The notes beneath the pieces are model-generated. The model had not been told where the DNA came from. It saw only the letters and a list, made by a program, of their open reading frames with translations, and searched no databases. The position numbers and the translations under genes were made by a program. 64,000 nucleotides of DNA, from the NCBI RefSeq assembly GCF_000772045.1, contig NZ_CP009754.1:3472001-3536000 (forward strand), read 5' to 3'. Within the stretch, counting starts at the first letter, position 1, and every line of letters starts with the position of its first letter. Of this stretch, positions 26,497-34,335 are shown piece after piece. This DNA is from Streptomyces sp. CCM_MD2014. GTDB lineage: Bacteria; Actinomycetota; Actinomycetes; Streptomycetales; Streptomycetaceae.

Positions 26497-28260
26497 TTAC
26501 GTCGCGGGACCGCCGGTCTTCCCGACCTCCCAGTTCGCGATCACCGCCCGGGCGATCTCCCGGCCCTCGTCGGCGAAGTAGCCCTCGCGGGGGTAGTCGA
26601 CCGACACCTTGCACATGTCGCCGTTGCCGGCCCGGTAGTACAGGATGCGGAACTCGCGGGCGCGTGGGTTCTGGGTGTCCGCGGTCGTGTACGCGATGGT
26701 GTTCTCGGCGGCCTTCTCGCCCCGGTACTCCGTCTCGCTCGGTTCCCCCCTGGGGGCGGGGTCGGAGGCGAAGTTCCAGGAGTACTCGCCGTCCTTGAGC
26801 ATCTCCCAGTCCGCCCAGGCGTTGGCGCCGGCGGTGTCCGGGATCTTGCCGTCCTCGTCGTCGGCCTTGACGTCCCGGTCCACGAAGACGGTGACGGCGC
26901 CGCTCGGGTCGGCGAACGTCTCGTTCGTGCCGTCCCAGTCGTCCGGGTGCTTCGCCTTCACGAACTCGGCGGGCACACCGACGCTCATGCCCACCTTGCC
27001 GTCGAGCTCGTGCTGCTTCCAGCCCTCCGGCAGGGTGCCCGCGAAGGGGTCGGCGACCACGAGGTACGACGCCACCGCCGCCGCGACGACGGCCGCGCCG
27101 AGGGTGATCCACGCGTTGCGGCCCAGCCGGACGCTCCACCGGGACACGGGCGCCGGGGCCGGCTGCCGGGGAGCGTCGACCCGGACCACCTGGGTGGGTG
27201 GCGGCGCGGGCGGGTTCGCGGCGGCGTCCAGCAGGGCGCGGACCCCGGCGGCGTCCGGGCGGCGCGCCGGGTCCTTCTCCAGCAGGCCGGTGATCACCTC
27301 GGCCAGCGGGCCCTGCGCGGAGGCGGGCGGCGCCGGCGTGGCGTTCAGCACCGACTGGAGCGTGGCGGGGGTGTTGCTGCGGCGGAACGGCGAGACGCCC
27401 TCCGTCGCCGCGTACAGCACGACGCCCAGCGACCACAGGTCGCTCGCCGGTCCCGGACGCTGGCCGAGGACCCGCTCCGGAGCGATGTACTCGGGGGATC
27501 CGACGAAGCCGCCGGTGTCGGTCAGGCTGGTCTCGCCCTCGATCTGGGCGATGCCGAAGTCGGTGAGGACGACCCGGTCGTGCCGGCCGAGCAGGACGTT
27601 GTCCGGCTTCACGTCCCGGTGCAGGACTCCGGCGGCGTGTGCGGCCTCCAGCGCGCCGAGCACCTCCAGGCCGATCCGGGCGGCCTCGCGCGCGCCCAGC
27701 GTGCCCTCCTGGAGGACGTCGCCCAGCGAACGCCCGCGCACGAGTTCCATCACGATCCACGGCTGCTCGTCCACGACCGCCACGTCGTGCACGTCGACCA
27801 CCGCGGGGTGGTCGAGCCGGGCCGCGGCGCGCGCCTCGCGGCGCATCCGCTCGTAGGCGTTGTCCCGTTCGCGTTCGGGAAGGTGATCGGGGACGCGCGG
27901 CTCCTTGACGGCGACCTCGCGGTCGACGGTCTCGTCCTTCGCGCGCCACACCGTGCCCATGCCGCCGTGCCCGAGCTTGGCGATCAGCCGGTAGCGTCCG
28001 GCGATGAGCCGCCCGGCGCCCGGGTCCTGCGCGGCGGCGGAGGCAGCCGCCGGTGCGGGCGCAGGACGGGGCGACGGACGCTCCGGCGACGGGGCCCCGG
28101 CGGCGTTCACGGCCGGGGGCTGCGACGGCGACGGTACGACCTGGGTCTCAACCGCGTACGGATTGCCCGGATGCGGCACGGCGGCCGGCCGGTTCGGCGG
28201 TTGCAGCCCAAAACTCGTCGGCTCGTCCGGCCTGCCGCGTGATCCCCCGTTGTCGCTCAT
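26497..28260 (-). CDS. Membrane Ser/Thr protein kinase, last of five
   Basis: The product has 587 residues. A Pro/Ala-rich N-terminus precedes a PknB-type kinase domain (about residues 69-330) with KLGHGGMGTVWRA, the ATP lysine in VAVKEP, the catalytic HRDVKPDNVLL and LTDFGIAQ, so it should be active. One membrane helix follows (AWITLGAAVVAAAVASYLVV, about 390-409) and then an extracytoplasmic domain of about 170 residues beginning EGWKQHELDGKVGMSVGVPAEF. The ectodomain shares a layout with those of three sister kinases (beta-strand start, Trp-containing loops, late Trp), like PsbP/Mog1-fold sensors. ATG 28260 (MSDNGGS) was preferred over 28272. The gene is the downstream end of the array, with 100 bases to the next. 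Confidence 0.93.
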   Translation of the reverse strand: MSDNGGSRGRPDEPTSFGLQPPNRPAAVPHPGNPYAVETQVVPSPSQPPAVNAAGAPSPERPSPRPAPAPAAASAAAQDPGAGRLIAGRYRLIAKLGHGGMGTVWRAKDETVDREVAVKEPRVPDHLPERERDNAYERMRREARAAARLDHPAVVDVHDVAVVDEQPWIVMELVRGRSLGDVLQEGTLGAREAARIGLEVLGALEAAHAAGVLHRDVKPDNVLLGRHDRVVLTDFGIAQIEGETSLTDTGGFVGSPEYIAPERVLGQRPGPASDLWSLGVVLYAATEGVSPFRRSNTPATLQSVLNATPAPPASAQGPLAEVITGLLEKDPARRPDAAGVRALLDAAANPPAPPPTQVVRVDAPRQPAPAPVSRWSVRLGRNAWITLGAAVVAAAVASYLVVADPFAGTLPEGWKQHELDGKVGMSVGVPAEFVKAKHPDDWDGTNETFADPSGAVTVFVDRDVKADDEDGKIPDTAGANAWADWEMLKDGEYSWNFASDPAPRGEPSETEYRGEKAAENTIAYTTADTQNPRAREFRILYYRAGNGDMCKVSVDYPREGYFADEGREIARAVIANWEVGKTGGPAT

Positions 28261-28361
28261 GGGTCCATCCATACCGCGCCGGGCCCGCCCCTTTCCACCG
28301 CCGGTGGACGGCGGTCACAGACCCGTGACGCGGGGTGCCGCTTATCTCCCTTTTGGGTCTT

Positions 28362-29489
28362 TCAGGTATCGGAGCCGGTCACGGAGGGCGGCGGCTGCGT
28401 CCCCGACGGCTCGGACGGGGCCGACGTCGGCCGATCCGTCGGCGCCGTCCGGGTCGTCGGCGTCGCGGGCACCGAGGTCGCCGGCGTACCGCTCCCGTCG
28501 TCGCCTCCGTCCACGAGCAGTACGGCGGCCGAGACCCCGGCGCCCGCCGCGGCGACGACCAGCAGCACCGCCATGAGCACGCTCCGCTTCACGCTCCGTC
28601 GCGCACGCGGGGGCCCGCCGGTCGCGGCCGCCGCCGCGGTCGCGGGCGTACGGCCCGTGCTGAGGTAGGCGCGCAGCATCCGCTGCGCCGACGCCGCGTC
28701 CAGCCGCCGTCGCGGATCACGCTCCAGCAGTCCCCGTACGACCGGCAGGAGCGGTCCGGCCTGCGCGGGCGGGCGGATCTCCTCGGTGACCACGGCGTGC
28801 AGCACCCCGCCCAGCGAGTCGCGGTGGAAGGGGGACGCGCCGCTGAGGACCGCGCACAGCAGCACGCCCAGCGACCACAGGTCGGACTCCGGCCCGGTCC
28901 CGGCACCGGACATCCGCTCCGGGGCGGTGTACTCGGGGGAACCGACGAAGGAGCCGTTCTCGGTGAGTGTGGTGGAGCCCGCTACCTGGGCCACGCCGAA
29001 GTCGGTGAGGACGACCCGGCCGTCCTCGGCGAGCAGCACGTTCGACGGCTTCACGTCCCGGTGCAGGATCCCCGCCGCGTGGGCAGTGTCCAGGGCGTCG
29101 AGCAGGGCGATGCCGATGCGGGCGGCCTCGGCGGCGTCGACGGGGCCGCGGCCGACGACCCGGTCGGCGAGCGAGCCGCCGTCGACCAGTTCCATGACCA
29201 TGTAGGCGCGTTCGTCGTCCTCGACCACGTCGTGCACGACGATGACGTGCGGATGCCGCAACTGCGCGACCGCGCGGGCCTCGCGCAGGGTGCGTTCACG
29301 GCGCCGTCGAGCCTCGGCAGCGGAGAGGGTCTCGTCGAGGGGAAGCGCCTTCACGGCCACTTCGCGGGCGAGCAGTTGGTCGGTGGCCCGCCACACGATG
29401 CCCATGCCGCCGCTGCCGAGCCGCTCATGGAGCCGGTAACGGCCCGCGATGACACGCCCGCCCGCCCCCTCGGTCACCATGCGTCCCAT
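28362..29489 (-). CDS. Membrane Ser/Thr protein kinase without ectodomain
   Basis: The product has about 375 residues. The kinase domain (RLGSGGMGIVWRA, VAVKAL, HRDVKPSNVLL, LTDFGVAQ) is intact. A single helix (SVLMAVLLVVAAAGAGVSAAVLLV) follows, but the outside tail is only about 45 Thr/Pro-rich residues, unlike the 150-170-residue domains of its neighbours. It may therefore sense through partners or act as an output kinase. Start choice among ATG 29492, 29489 and 29480 is uncertain; 29489 sits five bases after GGTGGGG. It lies 91 bases from the next kinase gene upstream on this strand. Confidence 0.9.
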   Translation of the reverse strand: MGRMVTEGAGGRVIAGRYRLHERLGSGGMGIVWRATDQLLAREVAVKALPLDETLSAAEARRRRERTLREARAVAQLRHPHVIVVHDVVEDDERAYMVMELVDGGSLADRVVGRGPVDAAEAARIGIALLDALDTAHAAGILHRDVKPSNVLLAEDGRVVLTDFGVAQVAGSTTLTENGSFVGSPEYTAPERMSGAGTGPESDLWSLGVLLCAVLSGASPFHRDSLGGVLHAVVTEEIRPPAQAGPLLPVVRGLLERDPRRRLDAASAQRMLRAYLSTGRTPATAAAAATGGPPRARRSVKRSVLMAVLLVVAAAGAGVSAAVLLVDGGDDGSGTPATSVPATPTTRTAPTDRPTSAPSEPSGTQPPPSVTGSDT

Positions 29490-29580
29490 CATGCCCCACC
29501 GGACGCACCGGCTCCGGACCGCTGTCACACGGGTGGCCGACAACCGACGGGTGCGTGGGTGTGCCGTCGCCGCCGCGGGC

Positions 29581-31380
29581 TCAGCCGGTCTTCTCCTGCC
29601 AGCTCTGCAGCACCGCCTTGAACCGCCGCTGCGTGGTCGCCCAGTCGCCGGCCGGTCCCGTCATGTTGAGGGCGTACTCGACGCCGTCGCGGGACATGTA
29701 CGACTGCGACACGGCCCGGCGCGGGCCGGGGAACTCGGTGTCCTTGGCCAGCGCGGTCCAGCCGTACTCCCACCGGGAGCCGTCGCGGTCGCGGTAGGTG
29801 GCGCGTTCCAGGGCGATGCGCCGGTAGCCGACCAGCCGCCCGGCGAGTTGCGCGTCCAGGTCCTGCTGGTGCGCGTACGGGTCGCTGTAGTCGGGCGCGG
29901 TGTCCACGGAGATGCGGATGACGTGCTCGCCGCCGTCGGGGGTGTAGTCGATCTGCCGGAGTTCGCCGCTGTCGCCGTCGAAGTCCCTGCGCTGCCAGTT
30001 CGCGGGCAGGTAGAGGCTGAAACCCAGCGGGTCGTCGCGGCGCACCCAGTCGGCCGGGACGGCTCCGCCGGGACCCTGGCCCGCCTTGCCGGAGGCGGAC
30101 GGGGAAGCGGAGCCGGACGGCGCGTGGGTGGGGTCGGAGCCGGCCGACGCGCCGCCGCCGTCCCGCTGTTGCAGCACCACGGCGGTGCCCGCGCCGATGA
30201 GCGCGGCGACGGCGACGACCAGGGCGAGCGTGCGTATCCGCGCCCGCCGGGGGCGTCGGGGAGCGACGCCGCCCGCCGTTGCGGCCATGGCTCCGGTGGC
30301 CGCGTAACCGGGCACCGTGTGCCCCGTCGCCGCGGGTCCGACCGCGGTGGGGCCGGTCACCGGCGGGTACGGCGTGGCGGTGCTTGCGCCCATCGGGCCC
30401 GGGGCTCCCGGCACGCCCGGTGCACCGGGTGTGGTCGTTCCGTGCGTCCCCGCGGTCCCCGGCGCCCCGGGTATCCCCTGGTGGACCGTGTCGCCGGCCC
30501 GCGGCGGGGGTCCCGTGTGGCGGGTGGTCGGCACGTAGGCCTGGGCCTCGTTCGGGCGCCGACCCTCGGCCGCCTGGGCGAGCAGGTGCTCGGCCTCGGT
30601 CGCGTCGGGCCGGTCGGCCGGATCCTTGCGCAGCAGGGCGCTGATGACGGGCGCGAGCGCCCCGGCGTACCGGGGCTCGCCCGCCTCCTCCTCGACGACC
30701 GCCTGCATGGTGGTGAGCGGGGAGGTGCGGCGGAACGGCGACCTGCCCTCCACCGCCGTGTACAGCGTCGCGCCGAGCGCCCACAGGTCGGAGGACGGGC
30801 CGGGGTCGTGGCCGCGGACGCGTTCGGGCGCGAGGTAGTCGACGGAGCCGACGACCTCTCCGGTCCGGGTGATGGTGGAGTCGCCCTCGATCTGCGCGAT
30901 GCCGAAGTCGGTGAGCAGGACGCGTCCGTCGTCGGCGAGCAGCACGTTGCCCGGCTTGACGTCGCGGTGCAGGACCCCGGCGGTGTGCGCGGCACGCAGG
31001 GCGCGCAGCACCCACAGGCCGATCCGGGCCGCCTCCCGCGGTTCGACCCGCTCCTCCTCCTTGACCGCGTCGGCCAGCGAGCGCCCCTCGACCAGCTCCA
31101 TCACGATCCACGGCCGGCCGTCGTGTTCGAGGACGTCGTGCACCGTGACGACGGCCGAGTGGTTGATCCGTGCCGCCGCGCGCGCCTCGCCCCGGGTGCG
31201 CGCCAGGAGGATGGCCTGGTCGCTCTCCGAGACGTAGAGCGCGGCGGTCAACTCCTTGATGGCGACGGTCCGGTGCAGCACCTCGTCGTGTGCGCGCCAC
31301 ACCCGGCCCATGCCGCCGCTGCCGATGGCTTCCCCGAGCCGGTAGCGATCCGCGACGAGCCGGCCCTGCATCTGATTCAC
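29581..31380 (-). CDS. Membrane Ser/Thr protein kinase with ectodomain
   Basis: The product has about 599 residues. The kinase domain has AIGSGGMGRVWRA, VAIKEL, HRDVKPGNVLL and LTDFGIAQ, all intact. A 120-residue linker of low-complexity Gly/Ala/Pro/Thr repeats (GAPGTAGTHG-like) follows, then a membrane helix (TLALVVAVAALIGAGTAVVL) and an ectodomain of about 170 residues starting DPLGFSLYLPANWQR. The Gly/Pro-rich linker is unusual in length. GTG 31380 was chosen (GCGGGG upstream); ATG 31371 is three codons later. Confidence 0.92.
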   Translation of the reverse strand: MNQMQGRLVADRYRLGEAIGSGGMGRVWRAHDEVLHRTVAIKELTAALYVSESDQAILLARTRGEARAAARINHSAVVTVHDVLEHDGRPWIVMELVEGRSLADAVKEEERVEPREAARIGLWVLRALRAAHTAGVLHRDVKPGNVLLADDGRVLLTDFGIAQIEGDSTITRTGEVVGSVDYLAPERVRGHDPGPSSDLWALGATLYTAVEGRSPFRRTSPLTTMQAVVEEEAGEPRYAGALAPVISALLRKDPADRPDATEAEHLLAQAAEGRRPNEAQAYVPTTRHTGPPPRAGDTVHQGIPGAPGTAGTHGTTTPGAPGVPGAPGPMGASTATPYPPVTGPTAVGPAATGHTVPGYAATGAMAATAGGVAPRRPRRARIRTLALVVAVAALIGAGTAVVLQQRDGGGASAGSDPTHAPSGSASPSASGKAGQGPGGAVPADWVRRDDPLGFSLYLPANWQRRDFDGDSGELRQIDYTPDGGEHVIRISVDTAPDYSDPYAHQQDLDAQLAGRLVGYRRIALERATYRDRDGSRWEYGWTALAKDTEFPGPRRAVSQSYMSRDGVEYALNMTGPAGDWATTQRRFKAVLQSWQEKTG

Positions 31381-31516
31381 GTTGCCCCGCAATGGTCTTG
31401 TCAGGGTCAGACTAGGGACCGGCCACCGTCCGGGGAACGGGTGGGGTGGTATGGAAACCGCTCTGTGACGGTTGTCGCTTTCCGTGACGGCAGGCAACCA
31501 TCGGGCCGAACTGCCG

Positions 31517-34162
31517 TCAGCGTGTGTACTGGTAGGTCGTCGAGGCCTGTTCGAACAGCCGGGTCACCTCGTCACGCTCCGCCGCCGGGCCGCGGACCTG
31601 GAGCACGTGGTAACGCCCGTCGATGAGCATGGCGACGTTGCGCACGTACAGCTCGCCGTCGGCGCCGGTCCAGGTGAACTGCCCCTCCGCCATGGTCCGT
31701 CCGCCGACCTCGATCGTCCTCAGGCCGCTGGAGGTGGCCCAGCTGGAGGCGCGGTACGACGCCAACTCGGGCTCGCTGTCGCGCTGGTAGGTCATCGGGT
31801 CGTCGCCGAACTCGGAGGCGCGGTCACGGCCGGGCACGACGATCAGCTCGAAGTCGCCCTTGCCGTAGACGACCTGGCCGCTGCCGTTGCGCGGGGTCCG
31901 GTTCCAGCCCTCGGCGACGGCGATGCGGAAACCCTCCGCGTCCTTGCGCAGGGTGAACCCGTCGGCGACGTTGGACTGGGTCTCGGGGCCGCCCGCCGTC
32001 CGCGAGGCCTCGGGGTCGGGCGCCGGTGACGTCCGGTCCGGCCGGGATTCGCCGTCGGCCTCCGGCGACTTGGCGGGCGGCGCCTGGCTCGCCTCGCCGG
32101 CGGCACCCGTCCGGTCGGCACCTCCGGCTCCGCTCGTGTCGTTCTCGGGCATGAAGAACATGGCGTACGCGACGGCACCGGCCAGCGCGAGCAGTATCAG
32201 CAGGAGCAGTGTCCGGCCGAGACTGCGGGGGGAGCGGCCGGTCTCCTCCCTGCCCCGCTTGTGACGTCCGTGGTGCGCGGGCAGCCCGGCGCGGCGCCTG
32301 CGCACCAGCTCGCCGCGACGGCGCACGATGGGCAGCCGGCCGGTCTCGACGGGCGGTGCGGAGATGACGTGCAGGCCGGCCTCCGGCTCGGGCGCGGACC
32401 GTACGAGCGAACGCAGCCAGCCACTCAGCTCCTCGAACTCGATGCGCTCGGTGGGGTCCTGACGCAGCAGCGACTCCACGACCGGTCGCAGCGGCCCGCA
32501 CTCCTCGGCGAACGCGGGCGGCTCCGCGCACACGATCTGCACCAGCTCGGCGGTCGACTCCTCCGGGTACGGCGCGTGGCCCTGTACGGCGCGGAAGAGC
32601 AGCGCGCCCAGGGCCCACAGGTCGGTGGCGGGGCCGATGGGCGCGGCGAGCTGCCAGTTCTCGTGCACGGGCCCGGCCTGCTCCGGCGCCCAGCGCTCGG
32701 TCACGGGCCCGACCACGGCCATCCGCGTCTGCCGGGACCGCTCGGCGGCGAGCGCGGTGGCCGGACCGCGCGCCACCGGGGTGCGCGCCACCAGGTCGTC
32801 CCAGCGCGCGGCGGACGCGGCCCCACCGTCCTGCGCCGGCACGCCCGGCCCGCCGACGCCCTCCCGAGGGGCGACGACCGGCCCGGAAGCGGCTGCCGGT
32901 TCACCGTCCGGGCGGGGGGCGGGGAACGCCGGGGCGCCGGGGCGCCGGGCTGCGGGGGGCGCCGGGTCCCCGGGCGTTCGGGGGGCGGCGCCGTGCCAGG
33001 AGGTGGTGCGTACGCCGTAGGGGTCGGCGATCCGCCCGGGCGGGACCGGGTCGTCGGACGACGCGGGGTCAGCGGCCGCCCCGGCGCCCTCCCGGCCGTC
33101 GGCGTCGTCGTACGAGGGGCGGGGACCGGCGGTGAGTCCCGGTCGTCCGCTGTCCGTGCCGGGGCCGTCGGCCCGCGCGGCGGCGTCGGGGGCGGGGCGG
33201 GCGCCCGGCAGGGCCGCGCGCCCGTTCTGGGCCTCCTGGACGCGGGCCGCGGCCCTGGCACCCGCGCGGTAGGCGGCGATCGCACCGGCGCGGGCGGCGC
33301 GGACGTCCTCGCCGGCGTCGAGCGACGCGGGTGCGAGCGGGGCGGGGGGCCCGCCGGGCCCCGGGCCCCCGGTCACCGGGAGCCCGCCGACGCCCCGCGC
33401 CTCGATGGCGGCCCGCCGCGCTGCCTCGGGGTCGGCGTCGCCCGGGCCGAAGACCGCGGTCCGGGCGACGCCGCCGCCCGGGCCGAAGGTCCCGTTCGGG
33501 TCGGCCGCGGGGACCGGCTCCTCGTCGGGCGGCCGGGGCACCGGGTCGTACCCGCACAGCGCCTCCTCCGCCGCGCCGACGGCCAGGCCGGTCAGCATGA
33601 CGCGCCCGTCGTCGCAGACGAGCACGGTGCGTGCGGTGATGTTGCGGTGCACCCAGCCGTACGAGTGCAGCACCCGCAGCGCCAGCAGGACGTCGGAGGC
33701 GACCTCGGCCGCCCGGTACGGCGTCAGGGTCTGTTCGGCGAGCAGCGCGGCCAGCGGCCTCGCGGCCACCAGCTCGCTGACGATCCACAGCGAGCCGCCC
33801 TCGGCGAACACGTCGAAGACCTGGTCCAGGCGCGGATGGTCGGGCACCGCCGCCGCGGCCTGGGCGGCCTCGACCGCACGCCGAACCACCGGATCGGCCG
33901 GCCGCCCGGGGCCGCCGCGCGCGGCCGGTGACCGCCGGCCGGTGCCGCGGACGCCGCCGTCCCGGGCCGTGAAGCCGTCGGGCAGGCCGTCCGCGTCGAG
34001 CACCTCGGCCTCGACGACTTCCGGCAACGGCACCTGGCGGACCAGGACTTCCTGTCCGCTGTAGGTGTCGAAGGCCCGGCTCTCGGTGAGTTCGTACTCG
34101 TCGGAGGGCGGCAGCGGCAGGCGGTAGCGGTCGGCGAGTACCCGTCCCGCGTAGTCGTCCAC
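31517..34162 (-). CDS. Predicted pseudokinase with ectodomain
   Basis: The product has 881 residues, by far the longest of the array. The kinase-fold region lacks every catalytic feature. There is no glycine-rich loop (RYRLPLPPSDEYEL), Arg42 replaces the ATP-binding lysine (VLVRQV), HRD is HRN at 172-174 with Thr in place of the Mg-binding Asn, and DFG is changed to GLA within MLTGLAVG (about 189-195). A 230-residue Pro/Ala/Gly-rich insert (about 215-450) precedes the C-lobe remainder (APEQAGPVHENWQLAAPIGPATDLWALGALLF). A basic juxtamembrane stretch, one helix (LLLLILLALAGAVAYAMFF) and a PsbP-like ectodomain (DGFTLRKDAEGFRIAVAEGWNR) follow. It probably acts as a scaffold or regulator for the active sister kinases. 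GTG start 34162 follows GGGGGTGG. Confidence 0.9.
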   Translation of the reverse strand: MDDYAGRVLADRYRLPLPPSDEYELTESRAFDTYSGQEVLVRQVPLPEVVEAEVLDADGLPDGFTARDGGVRGTGRRSPAARGGPGRPADPVVRRAVEAAQAAAAVPDHPRLDQVFDVFAEGGSLWIVSELVAARPLAALLAEQTLTPYRAAEVASDVLLALRVLHSYGWVHRNITARTVLVCDDGRVMLTGLAVGAAEEALCGYDPVPRPPDEEPVPAADPNGTFGPGGGVARTAVFGPGDADPEAARRAAIEARGVGGLPVTGGPGPGGPPAPLAPASLDAGEDVRAARAGAIAAYRAGARAAARVQEAQNGRAALPGARPAPDAAARADGPGTDSGRPGLTAGPRPSYDDADGREGAGAAADPASSDDPVPPGRIADPYGVRTTSWHGAAPRTPGDPAPPAARRPGAPAFPAPRPDGEPAAASGPVVAPREGVGGPGVPAQDGGAASAARWDDLVARTPVARGPATALAAERSRQTRMAVVGPVTERWAPEQAGPVHENWQLAAPIGPATDLWALGALLFRAVQGHAPYPEESTAELVQIVCAEPPAFAEECGPLRPVVESLLRQDPTERIEFEELSGWLRSLVRSAPEPEAGLHVISAPPVETGRLPIVRRRGELVRRRRAGLPAHHGRHKRGREETGRSPRSLGRTLLLLILLALAGAVAYAMFFMPENDTSGAGGADRTGAAGEASQAPPAKSPEADGESRPDRTSPAPDPEASRTAGGPETQSNVADGFTLRKDAEGFRIAVAEGWNRTPRNGSGQVVYGKGDFELIVVPGRDRASEFGDDPMTYQRDSEPELASYRASSWATSSGLRTIEVGGRTMAEGQFTWTGADGELYVRNVAMLIDGRYHVLQVRGPAAERDEVTRLFEQASTTYQYTR

Positions 34163-34304
34163 GTCGCCACCCCCGGCAGCCGTCGGTCAAATCCGTTCGC
34201 CCGGCGGGCCGTTCCGGCTGCGTACGGTCCGCAACCACTCACGATACGTGCCGGAGGCAACCCGCAATGAGCTGATGCCAGATATCGGGCGGGTCAAACC
34301 CGGA

Positions 34305-34326
34305 ACCCGGTGCCCGGGCACCGGGT
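34305..34326 (-). terminator. Perfect 22-bp palindrome, terminator of upstream kinase
   Basis: ACCCGGTGCCC (34305-34315) is directly followed by its reverse complement to 34326. It lies just past the stop codon of the kinase at 34336, and so probably ends that transcript. Being a perfect palindrome, it could also serve as a protein site. Confidence 0.55.
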
Positions 34327-34335
34327 CCCCTCCGC

